Positions 45,274 through 53,987 of a stretch of 64,000 nucleotides of DNA are shown one piece after another. The position numbers were made by a program, and so were the translations under genes. The stretch's first letter is position 1, and each line of letters begins with the position of its first letter. This DNA is from Nocardia crassostreae (GTDB taxonomy: Bacteria; Actinomycetota; Actinomycetes; Mycobacteriales; Mycobacteriaceae), in NCBI RefSeq assembly GCF_001613405.1, contig NZ_BDCH01000020.1, positions 62,001 through 126,000 on the forward strand, given 5' to 3'. Below the pieces are notes generated by a model that searched no databases, was not told the origin of the DNA, and was given only the letters and a program-made list of their open reading frames with translations.

Positions 45274-46553
45274 TCCGTGGTTCGAGAATGACTGAAGCGA
45301 GGCCGACCGCGCTGGTGCGCATGGCCGATGCCGGGGATCTCTATGTGACTTGGCGTTGGGTGGACGAGGCTGCTCCGGAGGGTGTCGGGGTCGTTCCCGA
45401 GGAGCAGGTCGAGCATGTGGTGCGGCGGTTCGCGGCCGCGTTGCCCGTGCCCGGGGCGCCGGGCGGGCTGGAAGCCGCGCTCAGCACCGGGGAATTGGCG
45501 TCCTTCGAGGCTGAACACGAGTTGGCGCAGGCGCTTTCGGCGGCCTTGCTGCCCTACGGGCTGGCCGCGCAGCTACATGAGCTTTCCGTTCGGGGCGTGC
45601 GGCCGCACCTGCGCATTCAGCCGTCGCCGCGGGTCGCGCAGATTCCGTGGGAGCTGATCGCGCCTGATCAGGGGCTGCGGTTGCTCGACATCGCGGATGT
45701 GAGCGTGCTGGCTCCGACGGGGATCGTGCACGCGCCCGCGCGTATCGGCAGGTCGTGGCGGCAGACTCGGGGCCTGCCGGTGGTGGCCGTGCTCGATCCG
45801 CGCATTCCGGGCTTCCGGGCCGATTCCGCGCTCGGGTCGGTGCTGGGGCGTATGGATTCGGCCGCGCCGCTGGCGGTTCGGGTGGGCGAGTACGCCGCCG
45901 TGGATCGGTTGGTGCCGGACGGGGACGATCCGCTCGCGGTTTTCCGGCGCACCGATGTGGATCGGGACTGGCTCGGGGAAGTCTTGCGGGCCGGGGCATC
46001 TCGGCTGCTGTATGTGGGTCATGTGACCGCGGCGGCACCGGCTTCGGGGCGGAGTGAGTCGGCCACACTGCATTTGGCGTGCACGGCCGACACTGTCGGG
46101 TTCGCGCCCGCACAGCGTGACCACCGGCCCTTGGCGGCGCGGGATCTGCTGCTCGGCACGCATACGCTGTCCGATGATCCGCGCAGTGGTCCCGCGCTCT
46201 GGCCGATTCCGAGCCGGGTCGCGCTCATTGCCTGTGAGAGCGGCGGGGATCTGCGGTTCGGTGAGCCGCTCGGGCTGGTGGCGGCCATGCTCACCGGTGG
46301 GGCGGAGCTGGTGACCGCCGGTCGCTGGCCATTGCCCACCGATCTGGCCTTCCAGCGCTTCGGCGGTGCGGCGGCGGACAGCCGCCCGCTACAGGACGCG
46401 GTGTGCGCCATCGATACCGCGCACGAGGCCGAGGACCCGGTCCGCGCCCTGAACGACTGGCAGCGCACCCAACTGGCGACCTGGCGGGAAAACGGCGATA
46501 TCGCGCATTCGCCGCTGGTCTGGGTCGGGTTCGCCACCGTCGACGCCAGCTGA
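45270..46553 (+). CDS. CHAT-domain (caspase-like) protein
   Basis: 427 residues. The C-terminal ~280 residues form a CHAT domain of the caspase/separase clan: catalytic His251 in LLYVGHVTA and Cys322 in ALIACESGGDLRFGEPLGL, followed by LTGGAELVTAGRWPLPTD. Both catalytic residues are present. In known systems such domains are proteases switched on by partner proteins (for example TPR-CHAT in type III-E CRISPR, or in vWA-MoxR conflict systems). The N-terminal ~150 residues are not recognised. ATG 45270 overlaps the TPR stop; ATG 45288 is possible. Confidence 0.85.
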   Translation: MIRGSRMTEARPTALVRMADAGDLYVTWRWVDEAAPEGVGVVPEEQVEHVVRRFAAALPVPGAPGGLEAALSTGELASFEAEHELAQALSAALLPYGLAAQLHELSVRGVRPHLRIQPSPRVAQIPWELIAPDQGLRLLDIADVSVLAPTGIVHAPARIGRSWRQTRGLPVVAVLDPRIPGFRADSALGSVLGRMDSAAPLAVRVGEYAAVDRLVPDGDDPLAVFRRTDVDRDWLGEVLRAGASRLLYVGHVTAAAPASGRSESATLHLACTADTVGFAPAQRDHRPLAARDLLLGTHTLSDDPRSGPALWPIPSRVALIACESGGDLRFGEPLGLVAAMLTGGAELVTAGRWPLPTDLAFQRFGGAAADSRPLQDAVCAIDTAHEAEDPVRALNDWQRTQLATWRENGDIAHSPLVWVGFATVDAS

Positions 46554-46707
46554 GCGCGTTCCGTTCATCCATCGCCTTTGTGCACTCGACCAATCGGAGC
46601 CGGTGAAGTCTGTCGAATTCCGGATACGAGTGACCTGCGCCGCACTGTCTACTGATAACCAATTCCTATGGGCATCAATGGCGATGCTCCAGCCGAAATG
46701 GAGACAG

Positions 46708-48024
46708 ATGGTGAAAGCGTCGGGGCTTTGCCGATGGGTTGCGGCTCCCGTGACCGCACTGTGCGTCATGGCGGGCGGCGGAATCGCCGCGGCGGATCCA
46801 CTGCCGGTGTTCCCGCCGGATCAGAATCAATTGCCGCAATTGCCCTCCGAACCCCAGCTCTACGACGCGCTCCCGATCCCGGTGCCCGACGAAGACCCCT
46901 GGTACGACGATCCGGCGGACCTGGAATCGCATGCGCCCGGCCAGATCATCCGCACCCGCTCGGTACAGACGCGACTCCTGGGCATTCCGTTCCCCGTCGA
47001 CACCAAACAGCTGCTGTACCGCAGCGAGGATGTACACGGAAACGCCATTGCCACCGCCACTTCGGTGATCACCCCCGGCATTCCATGGATCGGCAGCCCG
47101 CGCCCAGTGGTGTCCTTCCAGGAGGCCATCGACTCCACCGACTCCTCCTGCAACCCGTCCTACACCTTGCAGGTCGGCACCATGAAAGAGGCGCTGCTGG
47201 ACCAGTATTGGCTGATGCAGGGCTTCGCCATCAACGTCCCGGACTTCGACGGCAAGTTCAATACCTTCAACACCTTCGACGAAGGCAAGATGGTCCTGGA
47301 CAGCCTGCGCGCCATGAAGAACGAGCCCAGCCTCGGCCTGACGAATTCCGGTATCGCCCTCTACGGCTATTCCGGCGGCGGCTCCGGTTCCATTCGCGCC
47401 GCCGAACTCCGCCAGAGCTACGCCCCCGATGTGCAATTGCTGGGCACCGCGGTCGGCGGTATGCCCGCCAATCTGGTGGAGCAGGCGCGCTACGCCATCC
47501 AGCAGCAGCCCGGACTCACCGGAATCAGCAACTTCACCATGTGGCTGGGCTTCGCCTCCCTGTCCCGCGAATACCCGGACGCCTTCAATGCCGAGGAATT
47601 GTTGACCGAGGAGGGTCAAGCCATCCTCGCCGACTTCCAGAGCCGCTGTGTCCTGACCATTGCCCCTACCGGCATGTACCGTCCGATCAGCGCCTATTTC
47701 CAGCCCGGTAAATCCCTGGAGGGCACTCCGGCGGTCATGGATGTGCTCCGCGACAACAGCCTCGGCAAACACATTCCGGATACGCCCATCTTCTGGTGGC
47801 ACGGCATCTGGGACGAGCTGATCCCGGCGTCCGCCGTCCTGCTCACGGTCAACGACTACTGGAACCGCGGCGCGGACCTGCGCTTCTACACCATGCCACT
47901 GCCCGAACACGTGGTGAACGCGGTCGCGGGCTGGCCCCCGGCGGTGGCCTGGACCAGCGCCGTCCTGCGGGGGTTGTCGCCCGGCCCGCGCTTCAAGGCC
48001 GATATCCCGCTCCCCGGCAACTGA
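46708..48024 (+). CDS. Secreted LIP-family lipase
   Basis: 438 residues from ATG 46708 (TGGAGA upstream). Signal peptide to about residue 30 (VTALCVMAGGGIAAADP). Alpha/beta hydrolase of the secretory lipase (LIP/Candida lipase A-like) family common in actinobacteria: ATATSVITPGIPW, nucleophile GYSGGG (Ser222), IFWWHGIWDELIP (acid region) and EHVVNAVAGWPPAV (His region). Probably releases fatty acids outside the cell. Monocistronic; the 154-bp upstream gap shows no clear operator. Confidence 0.85.
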   Translation: MVKASGLCRWVAAPVTALCVMAGGGIAAADPLPVFPPDQNQLPQLPSEPQLYDALPIPVPDEDPWYDDPADLESHAPGQIIRTRSVQTRLLGIPFPVDTKQLLYRSEDVHGNAIATATSVITPGIPWIGSPRPVVSFQEAIDSTDSSCNPSYTLQVGTMKEALLDQYWLMQGFAINVPDFDGKFNTFNTFDEGKMVLDSLRAMKNEPSLGLTNSGIALYGYSGGGSGSIRAAELRQSYAPDVQLLGTAVGGMPANLVEQARYAIQQQPGLTGISNFTMWLGFASLSREYPDAFNAEELLTEEGQAILADFQSRCVLTIAPTGMYRPISAYFQPGKSLEGTPAVMDVLRDNSLGKHIPDTPIFWWHGIWDELIPASAVLLTVNDYWNRGADLRFYTMPLPEHVVNAVAGWPPAVAWTSAVLRGLSPGPRFKADIPLPGN

Positions 48025-48030
48025 CGCCGG

Positions 48031-49041
48031 TCATCGGGTGATGTTGCTCCGCGGCTCGCTCCAATTGGCGGTCTGCGCGAACAACTCACCCGATCCAGCG
48101 ACGAAAGCGCTGTGCGCCAAGGCATCCCCGCGCAGCCGGTCCATGAACCAGGCCGTCGCGTAGCTGAGGAACCCGTAGACCCCGTTCACACGGCCCGCGC
48201 TGATCCCGGCGTAATCCGGCCCGCCCTGAATGTCATTGTGGTTCGGTCCGTTCAGGGTGGCCCGCACCTTCTCCACCGCCTCGGGGGTCGCGTCGTAATA
48301 CCCCTGCGCGGACTGGATTCCGCCGAGCGGCCACGGAATCGACTGGCTGGTAGGCGAAATGGGGCTGCCCGAACCATTGATGTAGAAGATCGATCCGGAA
48401 CCGAGCTGCTGCGGATCGGCACAGGTCGACATTCCGGCCTCCCCGGACACGATCGGGCCGATGGGGCACAGCAACTGCCCGACGAGCTCGATGGTCACCG
48501 CGGTCCTGATCGCCCCACCGGAGTGCGCGAAGGCATTGAGCGCACCGGATGCGCCCTGCGAGTGCCCCATTGCCCCGACCGCGCCGGTGTCGAGCTTCCC
48601 ATGGAACGGGCTCGCGGGATCGGCCGCCCGACCCACCAGATACTCGACCGCGTCCAGCATCTCCTCTCCGGTGCCGGTATTCGTATTGTCCGGCGCGATC
48701 ACCACGAAACCCCATGAGGCCAAATGGGACAGCAGGTACCGGTACTGGTAGGGATGCGCCCAGGTCCCGTCGCCCCACGTGATGATCGGATGCCGGACCA
48801 CGCCCGCGCCCAGCTCCGACGGGTACCAGATATCGAATGCCGACCCGGCGGAATCGCAGCAGCCGAATCCGGCCTGCTCGGTCACCGCCCACGGCCCCGG
48901 CTCGAAATACGTGGACTCGATGGCCCCCGTGGGCAGATTGCCCGGGGCAGGAGTATCGGCGTGCGCGCCCGCCCCGATGACGGTCGATCCCGCGATCGCC
49001 GCGACCAGCGACACGAGACTCTTGCCCAAGCGGTTCCTCAT
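48031..49041 (-). CDS. Secreted alpha/beta hydrolase (cutinase/PETase-like fold)
   Basis: 336 residues with a signal peptide (LVSLVAAIAGSTVIGAGAHA). The nucleophile motif is GHSQG (Ser161), preceded by FVVIAPDNTNTGTGEEMLDA; the acid/His region is around NGPNHNDIQGG. It resembles the dienelactone-hydrolase/cutinase-like group (chlorophyllase/PETase clan). Several cysteines (GCCDSAG, CPIGP, STCADP) may form disulphides. Convergent with the lipase gene, 6 bp apart. Confidence 0.82.
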   Translation of the reverse strand: MRNRLGKSLVSLVAAIAGSTVIGAGAHADTPAPGNLPTGAIESTYFEPGPWAVTEQAGFGCCDSAGSAFDIWYPSELGAGVVRHPIITWGDGTWAHPYQYRYLLSHLASWGFVVIAPDNTNTGTGEEMLDAVEYLVGRAADPASPFHGKLDTGAVGAMGHSQGASGALNAFAHSGGAIRTAVTIELVGQLLCPIGPIVSGEAGMSTCADPQQLGSGSIFYINGSGSPISPTSQSIPWPLGGIQSAQGYYDATPEAVEKVRATLNGPNHNDIQGGPDYAGISAGRVNGVYGFLSYATAWFMDRLRGDALAHSAFVAGSGELFAQTANWSEPRSNITR

Positions 49042-49100
49042 GGGCCGAGACGGTAGCGGATGCGACCTAGCGAGCAGTAGGTAGCGTGACTATTTCGTTA

Positions 49101-49907
49101 TCATTCGGTGAGCAGCACCACGATGCCCGGTACCGAATTCACATAGTCGAAGAAGGGCGAATCCACGACCTTGTTGTTGGCTGCCAGGGAGGACGCATTG
49201 CGGAACACCGGCCCGGCGGCCGTCGTGGCGAACAGTCCGGTATGCGTCACATCGAGCCCGGGCAGATCGGTGTACGCGCCGATGCAGTCACCGTTGCGCA
49301 GCTGGTTCACCAGGTTCTGGTCCACGAACTGGCTGGGGATATAGGTGATTCCGCGCTGCACGACCGGCAGGCCGGGCAGATAGTTGCTCTCGTCGCCCTT
49401 GGCATTGAGCTGTTTGGTCACCGTCACCGCGTTCGGGCTCAGCGCGGCCGTGATGTCCTTGGCATTGACCGGCGAGGTGGTGGCCCAGTCGGTGAAGAAG
49501 TGCTTGCGATGCGCGAAATCGACCTGCCCGTCGACATACCGCTGCCGCACCACGTTCTGCACGAACTGCTCCCGATCGGCGGACTTGCTCAGCGCCGCCA
49601 CGTAATCCAGATAGGTGAAGCAATCCAGGCCGCGGAAGTCGATGACCAGCTGCTCCGGCTGATTCGCCGAGCCGACGAGCATATTCGCGACATACGGCGT
49701 GCCCAGGAACTGCCGGGAGACCACCTCGGCGAGCTCCCCGGCGCTCACCGCGCCCGCGCCCGCCCGCGCGGCCAGGGCCTCGTCGAGCGTGCACGCGGTG
49801 GCGTCGTCGAGAGTCACCGATGGCGTGGCATGCGCCGCGGGCACGGCCAGCGCGACACATCCGGCCAGCGCGAGCAGGACGAACAAGAGTCGGCGAATCA
49901 CGTGCAC
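49101..49907 (-). CDS. Secreted DUF1460 protein (amidase-like)
   Basis: 268 residues. Signal peptide LLFVLLALAGCVALAVPAAHA. DUF1460 (NlpC/P60-like) signatures: GLDCFTYLDYVAAL with the catalytic Cys, HRKHFFTDWAT, and GDCIGAYTDLPGLDVTHTGL with His. Members include N-acetylmuramoyl-L-alanine amidase-like enzymes acting on peptidoglycan. Monocistronic. Confidence 0.85.
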   Translation of the reverse strand: MHVIRRLLFVLLALAGCVALAVPAAHATPSVTLDDATACTLDEALAARAGAGAVSAGELAEVVSRQFLGTPYVANMLVGSANQPEQLVIDFRGLDCFTYLDYVAALSKSADREQFVQNVVRQRYVDGQVDFAHRKHFFTDWATTSPVNAKDITAALSPNAVTVTKQLNAKGDESNYLPGLPVVQRGITYIPSQFVDQNLVNQLRNGDCIGAYTDLPGLDVTHTGLFATTAAGPVFRNASSLAANNKVVDSPFFDYVNSVPGIVVLLTE

Positions 49908-49980
49908 GGTGCCTCCGGCGGTTGCTCGATCACATCCTTCGCACCCACCCTAGCCATGCCGCCCCGCCGCCCGGCAAGTT

Positions 49981-50703
49981 TCACCGCCAGTGCACGGCGC
50001 TCGATGTGGGCGTCCGGCCGCACAGCGCGACCATGGTGCGAATCAAATGCGACTGATCGGCGAAGCCGGTGCGGGCCGCGACCTCGGCCGCCGGGAGGAA
50101 GGGAAGCTGGAGCCCGGCCTCCCGCAGGCGATGCCAGCGGCGCAGCTTGACGAGCGGGCCGCCGAGTAACTGACCGGAGAGCTGGCGCAGCCGCCGGGGT
50201 GAGAGTCCGACCCGATCGGCCAGCTCGTCGATCTCGACGTCGTGGTCGAGAACCTGCAGGACCTGCTGCAACCGGGGATCGACGAGCGGCGATCCGCCGA
50301 ATATCCGGTGGACCGTGTGGCGCAGGCGCTCCGGATCGAAATCGTCGGTAATGGCGGTCAGCAGGCGCTGGGCTTGGCTGCGCGTCAGCGCGTGAATGCG
50401 CGGCGTGCCCGGAATGGCCAGCCGGTGCGGGTCGATCCACAGCGCGGTGATGCCGGGGGCGTGCTCGACCGCGGAGAGCAGGCCCGGCGGGACGAGCAGA
50501 CCGGCCCCGGTGATCGTTCGCCCCGTCTCGTCGACGGCCGTGATGGGACCGTCCCAGGGGAGTCCCAGGTGCCAGGCCGGATTGCGGTGCGCGCCGCCGG
50601 TGGGGCCGGAGTCCTCGGCATAGCAGGCGAATTCGGCGCAGACGGCGGCGAAAACGGTATTGCCGTTTCGTTCAAGACGCCACGCCCGCGGCTGCTCGAC
50701 CAT
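49981..50703 (-). CDS. AraC-family transcriptional regulator
   Basis: 240 residues from ATG 50703. The N-terminal ~120 residues form a small sensing domain (ITGAGLLVPPGLLSAVEH). The C-terminal ~100 form the AraC double helix-turn-helix: DELADRVGLSPRRLRQLSGQ and AAEVAARTGFADQSHLIRTM. Divergent from the DUF2867 gene with 54 bp between, so probably its regulator. Confidence 0.85.
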   Translation of the reverse strand: MVEQPRAWRLERNGNTVFAAVCAEFACYAEDSGPTGGAHRNPAWHLGLPWDGPITAVDETGRTITGAGLLVPPGLLSAVEHAPGITALWIDPHRLAIPGTPRIHALTRSQAQRLLTAITDDFDPERLRHTVHRIFGGSPLVDPRLQQVLQVLDHDVEIDELADRVGLSPRRLRQLSGQLLGGPLVKLRRWHRLREAGLQLPFLPAAEVAARTGFADQSHLIRTMVALCGRTPTSSAVHWR

Positions 50704-50757
50704 GAAGCCATGGTCGCACTCATGGCGATCAGTGGTCACACCGGATGGAGATCCCCT

Positions 50758-51342
50758 ATGAGGCTGCCGAATACCGAATTCACGTCCCGGCCCTGGCGGG
50801 TGCATGAGCTGACCCCGGATTTCGAGGTCGAGGACGTCTGGGCGCTGCCGACCCCGGGCGGTCCGGACGATCTGGATCGGCTGGTCCGGCAGATGACCGG
50901 CCCGGACGACAAGGCCATCGAGGGCAATCCGATACTGCGCGCGCTGTTCGCGCTGCGCTGGAAGCTGGGCGCGCTGTTCGGCTGGGACAAGCCGCGCGAG
51001 CGCGTCGGCAGGCGGGTCGCTTCGCTGCGGGATCGCCTGCCCGCGGATCTGCGGGGTGACCGCGGACCCGATATGTCCGATGTCCCTTTCACGTCGGTGT
51101 ATCGAACCCACGACGAGTGGCTGGCCGAGAGCGCCAACCGCACCGTGCACGTGCTGCTGCACCTCGGCTGGGTGTCCGACGGCACGGGCGGCTACTACGC
51201 GCAGATGACCGGATTGGTGCGGCCCAACGGTCTGCTGGGCCGGGTGTACATGGTGGGGATCAAGCCGATCCGGTACACGCTGGTGTATCCGGCGCTGCTG
51301 CGCGGGATCGGCCGGGAGTGGCGGCTCCAGACCGCGGGTTGA
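50758..51342 (+). CDS. DUF2867 protein
   Basis: 194 residues. DUF2867 members are START-like small proteins. Visible blocks: RPWRVHELTPDFEVEDVWALP, ALFALRWKLGALFGWD, VYRTHDEWLAESANRTVHVL and GRVYMVGIKPIRYTLVYPALL. ATG 50758 has GGAG upstream. Paired with the divergent AraC regulator; function unknown. Confidence 0.82.
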   Translation: MRLPNTEFTSRPWRVHELTPDFEVEDVWALPTPGGPDDLDRLVRQMTGPDDKAIEGNPILRALFALRWKLGALFGWDKPRERVGRRVASLRDRLPADLRGDRGPDMSDVPFTSVYRTHDEWLAESANRTVHVLLHLGWVSDGTGGYYAQMTGLVRPNGLLGRVYMVGIKPIRYTLVYPALLRGIGREWRLQTAG

Positions 51343-51381
51343 ATCGATCGAGGCCGCGGACCGTGTTGTTCGGGCAGGCCG

Positions 51382-52077
51382 TCAGTCGCAGCAGGCGCAG
51401 TCGTCGTTCGCGGCGGCGGCGAGTGGCGTTGTGGCACAGCAAGTATCGCCGCGCCAGGCGTTCAGGCCCTCCTTCACCGCAATGGCGGCGATGACGAGCG
51501 CCGCAATGGGATCGGCCCACGACCACCCGAACAGGCTGTTCAACAGCAGGCCCGCCAGCAGCACCGCCGACAGATAGGTGCACAGCAGGGTCTGCTTGGA
51601 ATCGGCCACCGCCGAGGCGGAACCGAATTCGCGCCCGGCGCGGCGCTGTTGCCACGACAGGATCGGCATGATCGCGAGACTGACCGCGGCCAAGACGATC
51701 CCGACGGTGGAGTGCCGCGCCGCACCGACGCCGAGCAATGACCGTACGGCATCGACGCTCACGTAGAACGCGAGGGCGAAGAACGAGAACGCGATGATGC
51801 GCAAGGCGATTCGTTCGCGCCGCGCCGGATCGCGGGCGGAGAACTGCCAGGCCACTGCGGCGGCCGAGGACACCTCGATGACCGAGTCCAAGCCGAAACC
51901 GATGAGGGCCGCCGACGAGACGCGCGTGCCCTCGGCGAGGGCGATCACCGCCTCGACGACGTTGTAGGTGATGGTCGCGGCCACCAGCAGCCGGATGCGC
52001 CGGGCCAGGACCGCGCGACGCTCCGGGGTGGGGCCGGGTGCGCGGATGAGCGACGGCATTCCGAGGGGTGCGCTCAT
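51382..52077 (-). CDS. Cation diffusion facilitator (metal efflux)
   Basis: 231 residues, about six helices of the CDF fold. ALIGFGLDSVIEVSSAAAVAWQF and ASAVADSKQTLLCTYLSAVLL are the metal-site helices, with D in place of the usual HxxxD and DSKQT in the second pair. A Cys-rich tail (DTCCATTP, NDDCACCD) probably binds soft metal ions. Its ATG overlaps the ArsR stop, so expression is coupled to the metal sensor. Confidence 0.85.
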   Translation of the reverse strand: MSAPLGMPSLIRAPGPTPERRAVLARRIRLLVAATITYNVVEAVIALAEGTRVSSAALIGFGLDSVIEVSSAAAVAWQFSARDPARRERIALRIIAFSFFALAFYVSVDAVRSLLGVGAARHSTVGIVLAAVSLAIMPILSWQQRRAGREFGSASAVADSKQTLLCTYLSAVLLAGLLLNSLFGWSWADPIAALVIAAIAVKEGLNAWRGDTCCATTPLAAAANDDCACCD

Positions 52078-52421
52078 CAGCAGCACTCCTTCGTCCCGGC
52101 GTCCGGACAGCAGTTCGGATCGACGGCCAGCACCAGTCCGAGCAGATCGTCGAGCGCGTGCCCGATGCGGGGATCGGCCAGTTCGTAGCGGCTGCGGCGG
52201 CCCTCGGGGACCGCGACGACGAGACCGCATCCGCGCAGGCAGGCCAGGTGATTGGAGAGAATCTGCCGGGATACCCCGATGCTGTCGGCCAGATCGGACG
52301 GATAGCTCGGACCCGTGCGCAGGTGCAGCAGGATCCGGGTCCGGGTCGAGTCCGAGAGCGCATGCCCGAAACGGCTGAGCGCGTCGATGTGCAGGAGGGT
52401 ATCCACGCCCTGACAGTACAT
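52077..52421 (-). CDS. CmtR-like ArsR-family metal sensor
   Basis: 114 residues, winged helix-turn-helix. The recognition region SRQILSNHLACLRGCGLVV carries Cys61-x3-Cys65, the pair that binds Cd(II)/Pb(II) in mycobacterial CmtR. The Cys-rich tail (DPNCCPDAGTKECC) can supply the third ligand. GTG at codon 6 is an alternative start giving CmtR-like numbering. Likely derepresses the coupled CDF exporter on Cd/Pb or Zn. Confidence 0.87.
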   Translation of the reverse strand: MYCQGVDTLLHIDALSRFGHALSDSTRTRILLHLRTGPSYPSDLADSIGVSRQILSNHLACLRGCGLVVAVPEGRRSRYELADPRIGHALDDLLGLVLAVDPNCCPDAGTKECC

Positions 52422-52423
52422 CA

Positions 52424-52435
52424 GAATCTGTATTC
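52424..52435 (-). promoter_or_regulatory. Candidate ArsR operator
   Basis: GAAT-CTGT-ATTC directly upstream of the sensor ATG, inside a longer imperfect AT-rich dyad (52416-52455 contains CAGAAT and AATTCTG). Short and only suggestive. Confidence 0.35.
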
Positions 52436-52575
52436 AGGAAATTCTGTACCCGAGGATCCGGAGGTCACGGACCCGCCCCGGAAACCCTCGCCCAAGTAAT
52501 TCGGGGGCTACGAATCGATAACGAGTGCCCGAAACTGCCGATGAGTCGAACGGAAGTGCGGCAGAGGAGGACTGG

Positions 52576-53899
52576 GTGATTCGTTCGTTGGCGGGCATGG
52601 TGGTTTCGGTACTGGCGGCGGCAATGATGCTGGTCGTCATGCCCGCCGCCCAGGCCGCGCCCGACGGCCTGAAGTGGTGTGACGTCAGCAGCGGGCGCGC
52701 CCCGCAGACCGCGACACCCGAAGAGGTGGGCCTGGATTCGGCGCTGCTGCGCAAGGCGACCGAATTCGCCGCCGACCGGACGCGCTTCACCTTCCAGGTC
52801 TTCCGCAACAACTGCCAGGTCGCCGTGGGCCCCACCAACGACCGCGCGGGCGGGATGCCGTGGAATCTGTGGAGCTCCACCAAGCCGGTGGTCTCCATGG
52901 TGGCCGGTATCGCCGTCGACGAGGGCAAGCTGCGGGTGGACGACCCCATCGACCGCTATCTGCCTGTGGGCCTGGGTGATTCGGAACATCGGGCGATCAC
53001 GGTGCGCAGCCTGCTCACCGAGACCTCGGGCATGCAGGTGGCGGTGGCCTCGGAGGGTCTCACCGGCCTGGTGCAATTGGATCCGAATGTGGTGGCCCAG
53101 GCGGTGGCCATGCCGATCGTCTATCCGCAGGGCACCTCGTGGCAGTACAGCCAGCGCGCCGTGGACCTGCTCGCCTATGTGGTGCAGCGGGCCGTCGGTG
53201 AGGACTTCCAGGCGTACGCGCAACGAAAGCTGTTCGACCCCTTGGGGATTCTCGCCACCGACTACTACTGGGCGCGGGACCGCAGCGACAACACCTACGG
53301 TTACGCCCATCTCATCCTGCCGCCCGACGATTTCGCCAAGCTCGGCCTGCTCGTCATGAACCACGGCAATTGGGGTGGCGCCCAAGTGGTTTCGGAGGAT
53401 TACCTGGCGCAGGCGACCACGCCCAATGACATCAACCCCTGCTACGGGTTCCTGTTCGTGGTCAACGGCGAGGGCTGCGGGTCGACCTTCCCGGGCCTGC
53501 CCGCCGACGCCGTGCAGATGGGCGGCATGATGCGCCAGGACAACATCATCGTGCCCAGCCTGGGCCTGATGATCAGCTGGACCGGCATCACCATCCCCGG
53601 TGACGCGGTCAGCTTCCCGCACGAGGTGCTGCGCGCCCTCGAGGCGTCCTTCCTCTCGCCGACACTGGCCGATCCGGGCCCCTACGAGGAGCGGCCCGAT
53701 GTCAGCCTGGCCGACCCGATGATCACCAATCCCGACGCCACCTTCGCCGCCCTCGGCCTCGGCCCCCATGGCCTATCCCGGCTGCGGCCTGCTGACCTGC
53801 CTCGACAAGCCGCTGGCCCCGCCGGTGTCGGACTGGCCGCCCGGCTGCTACATCGTCGGCTGCTTCGGATCGGATCCGGCGACCCCGGGCATTCGCTAG
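52576..53899 (+). pseudogene. Secreted beta-lactamase-family (class C-like) hydrolase, frameshifted near 3' end
   Basis: Start GTG 52576 with AGAGGAGG five bases upstream. Signal peptide (VVSVLAAAMMLVVMPAAQAAP). Serine hydrolase fold with S100xxK (SSTK), YSQ as the Tyr motif, and YGYAHLILPPDDFAKLGLL. After LGLGP the frame leaves the protein: an extra C in the CCCCC run at 53762-53766. Dropping one base gives a clean Cys-rich end (MAYPGCGLLTCLDKPLAPP onward) stopping at TAG 53897-53899. Without it the frame runs 170 bp into the next gene. About 45 residues would be lost or replaced. A homopolymer sequencing error is as likely as a true frameshift. Confidence 0.82.
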
Positions 53900-53987
53900 C
53901 CGCCGCACCTCCGGTTGCGCGATCAGTACCCCCGGTGGGAATATCGTCGAGAGGGATCGTGCACCCGGGTGGTGAAGGAGCGGCGAG

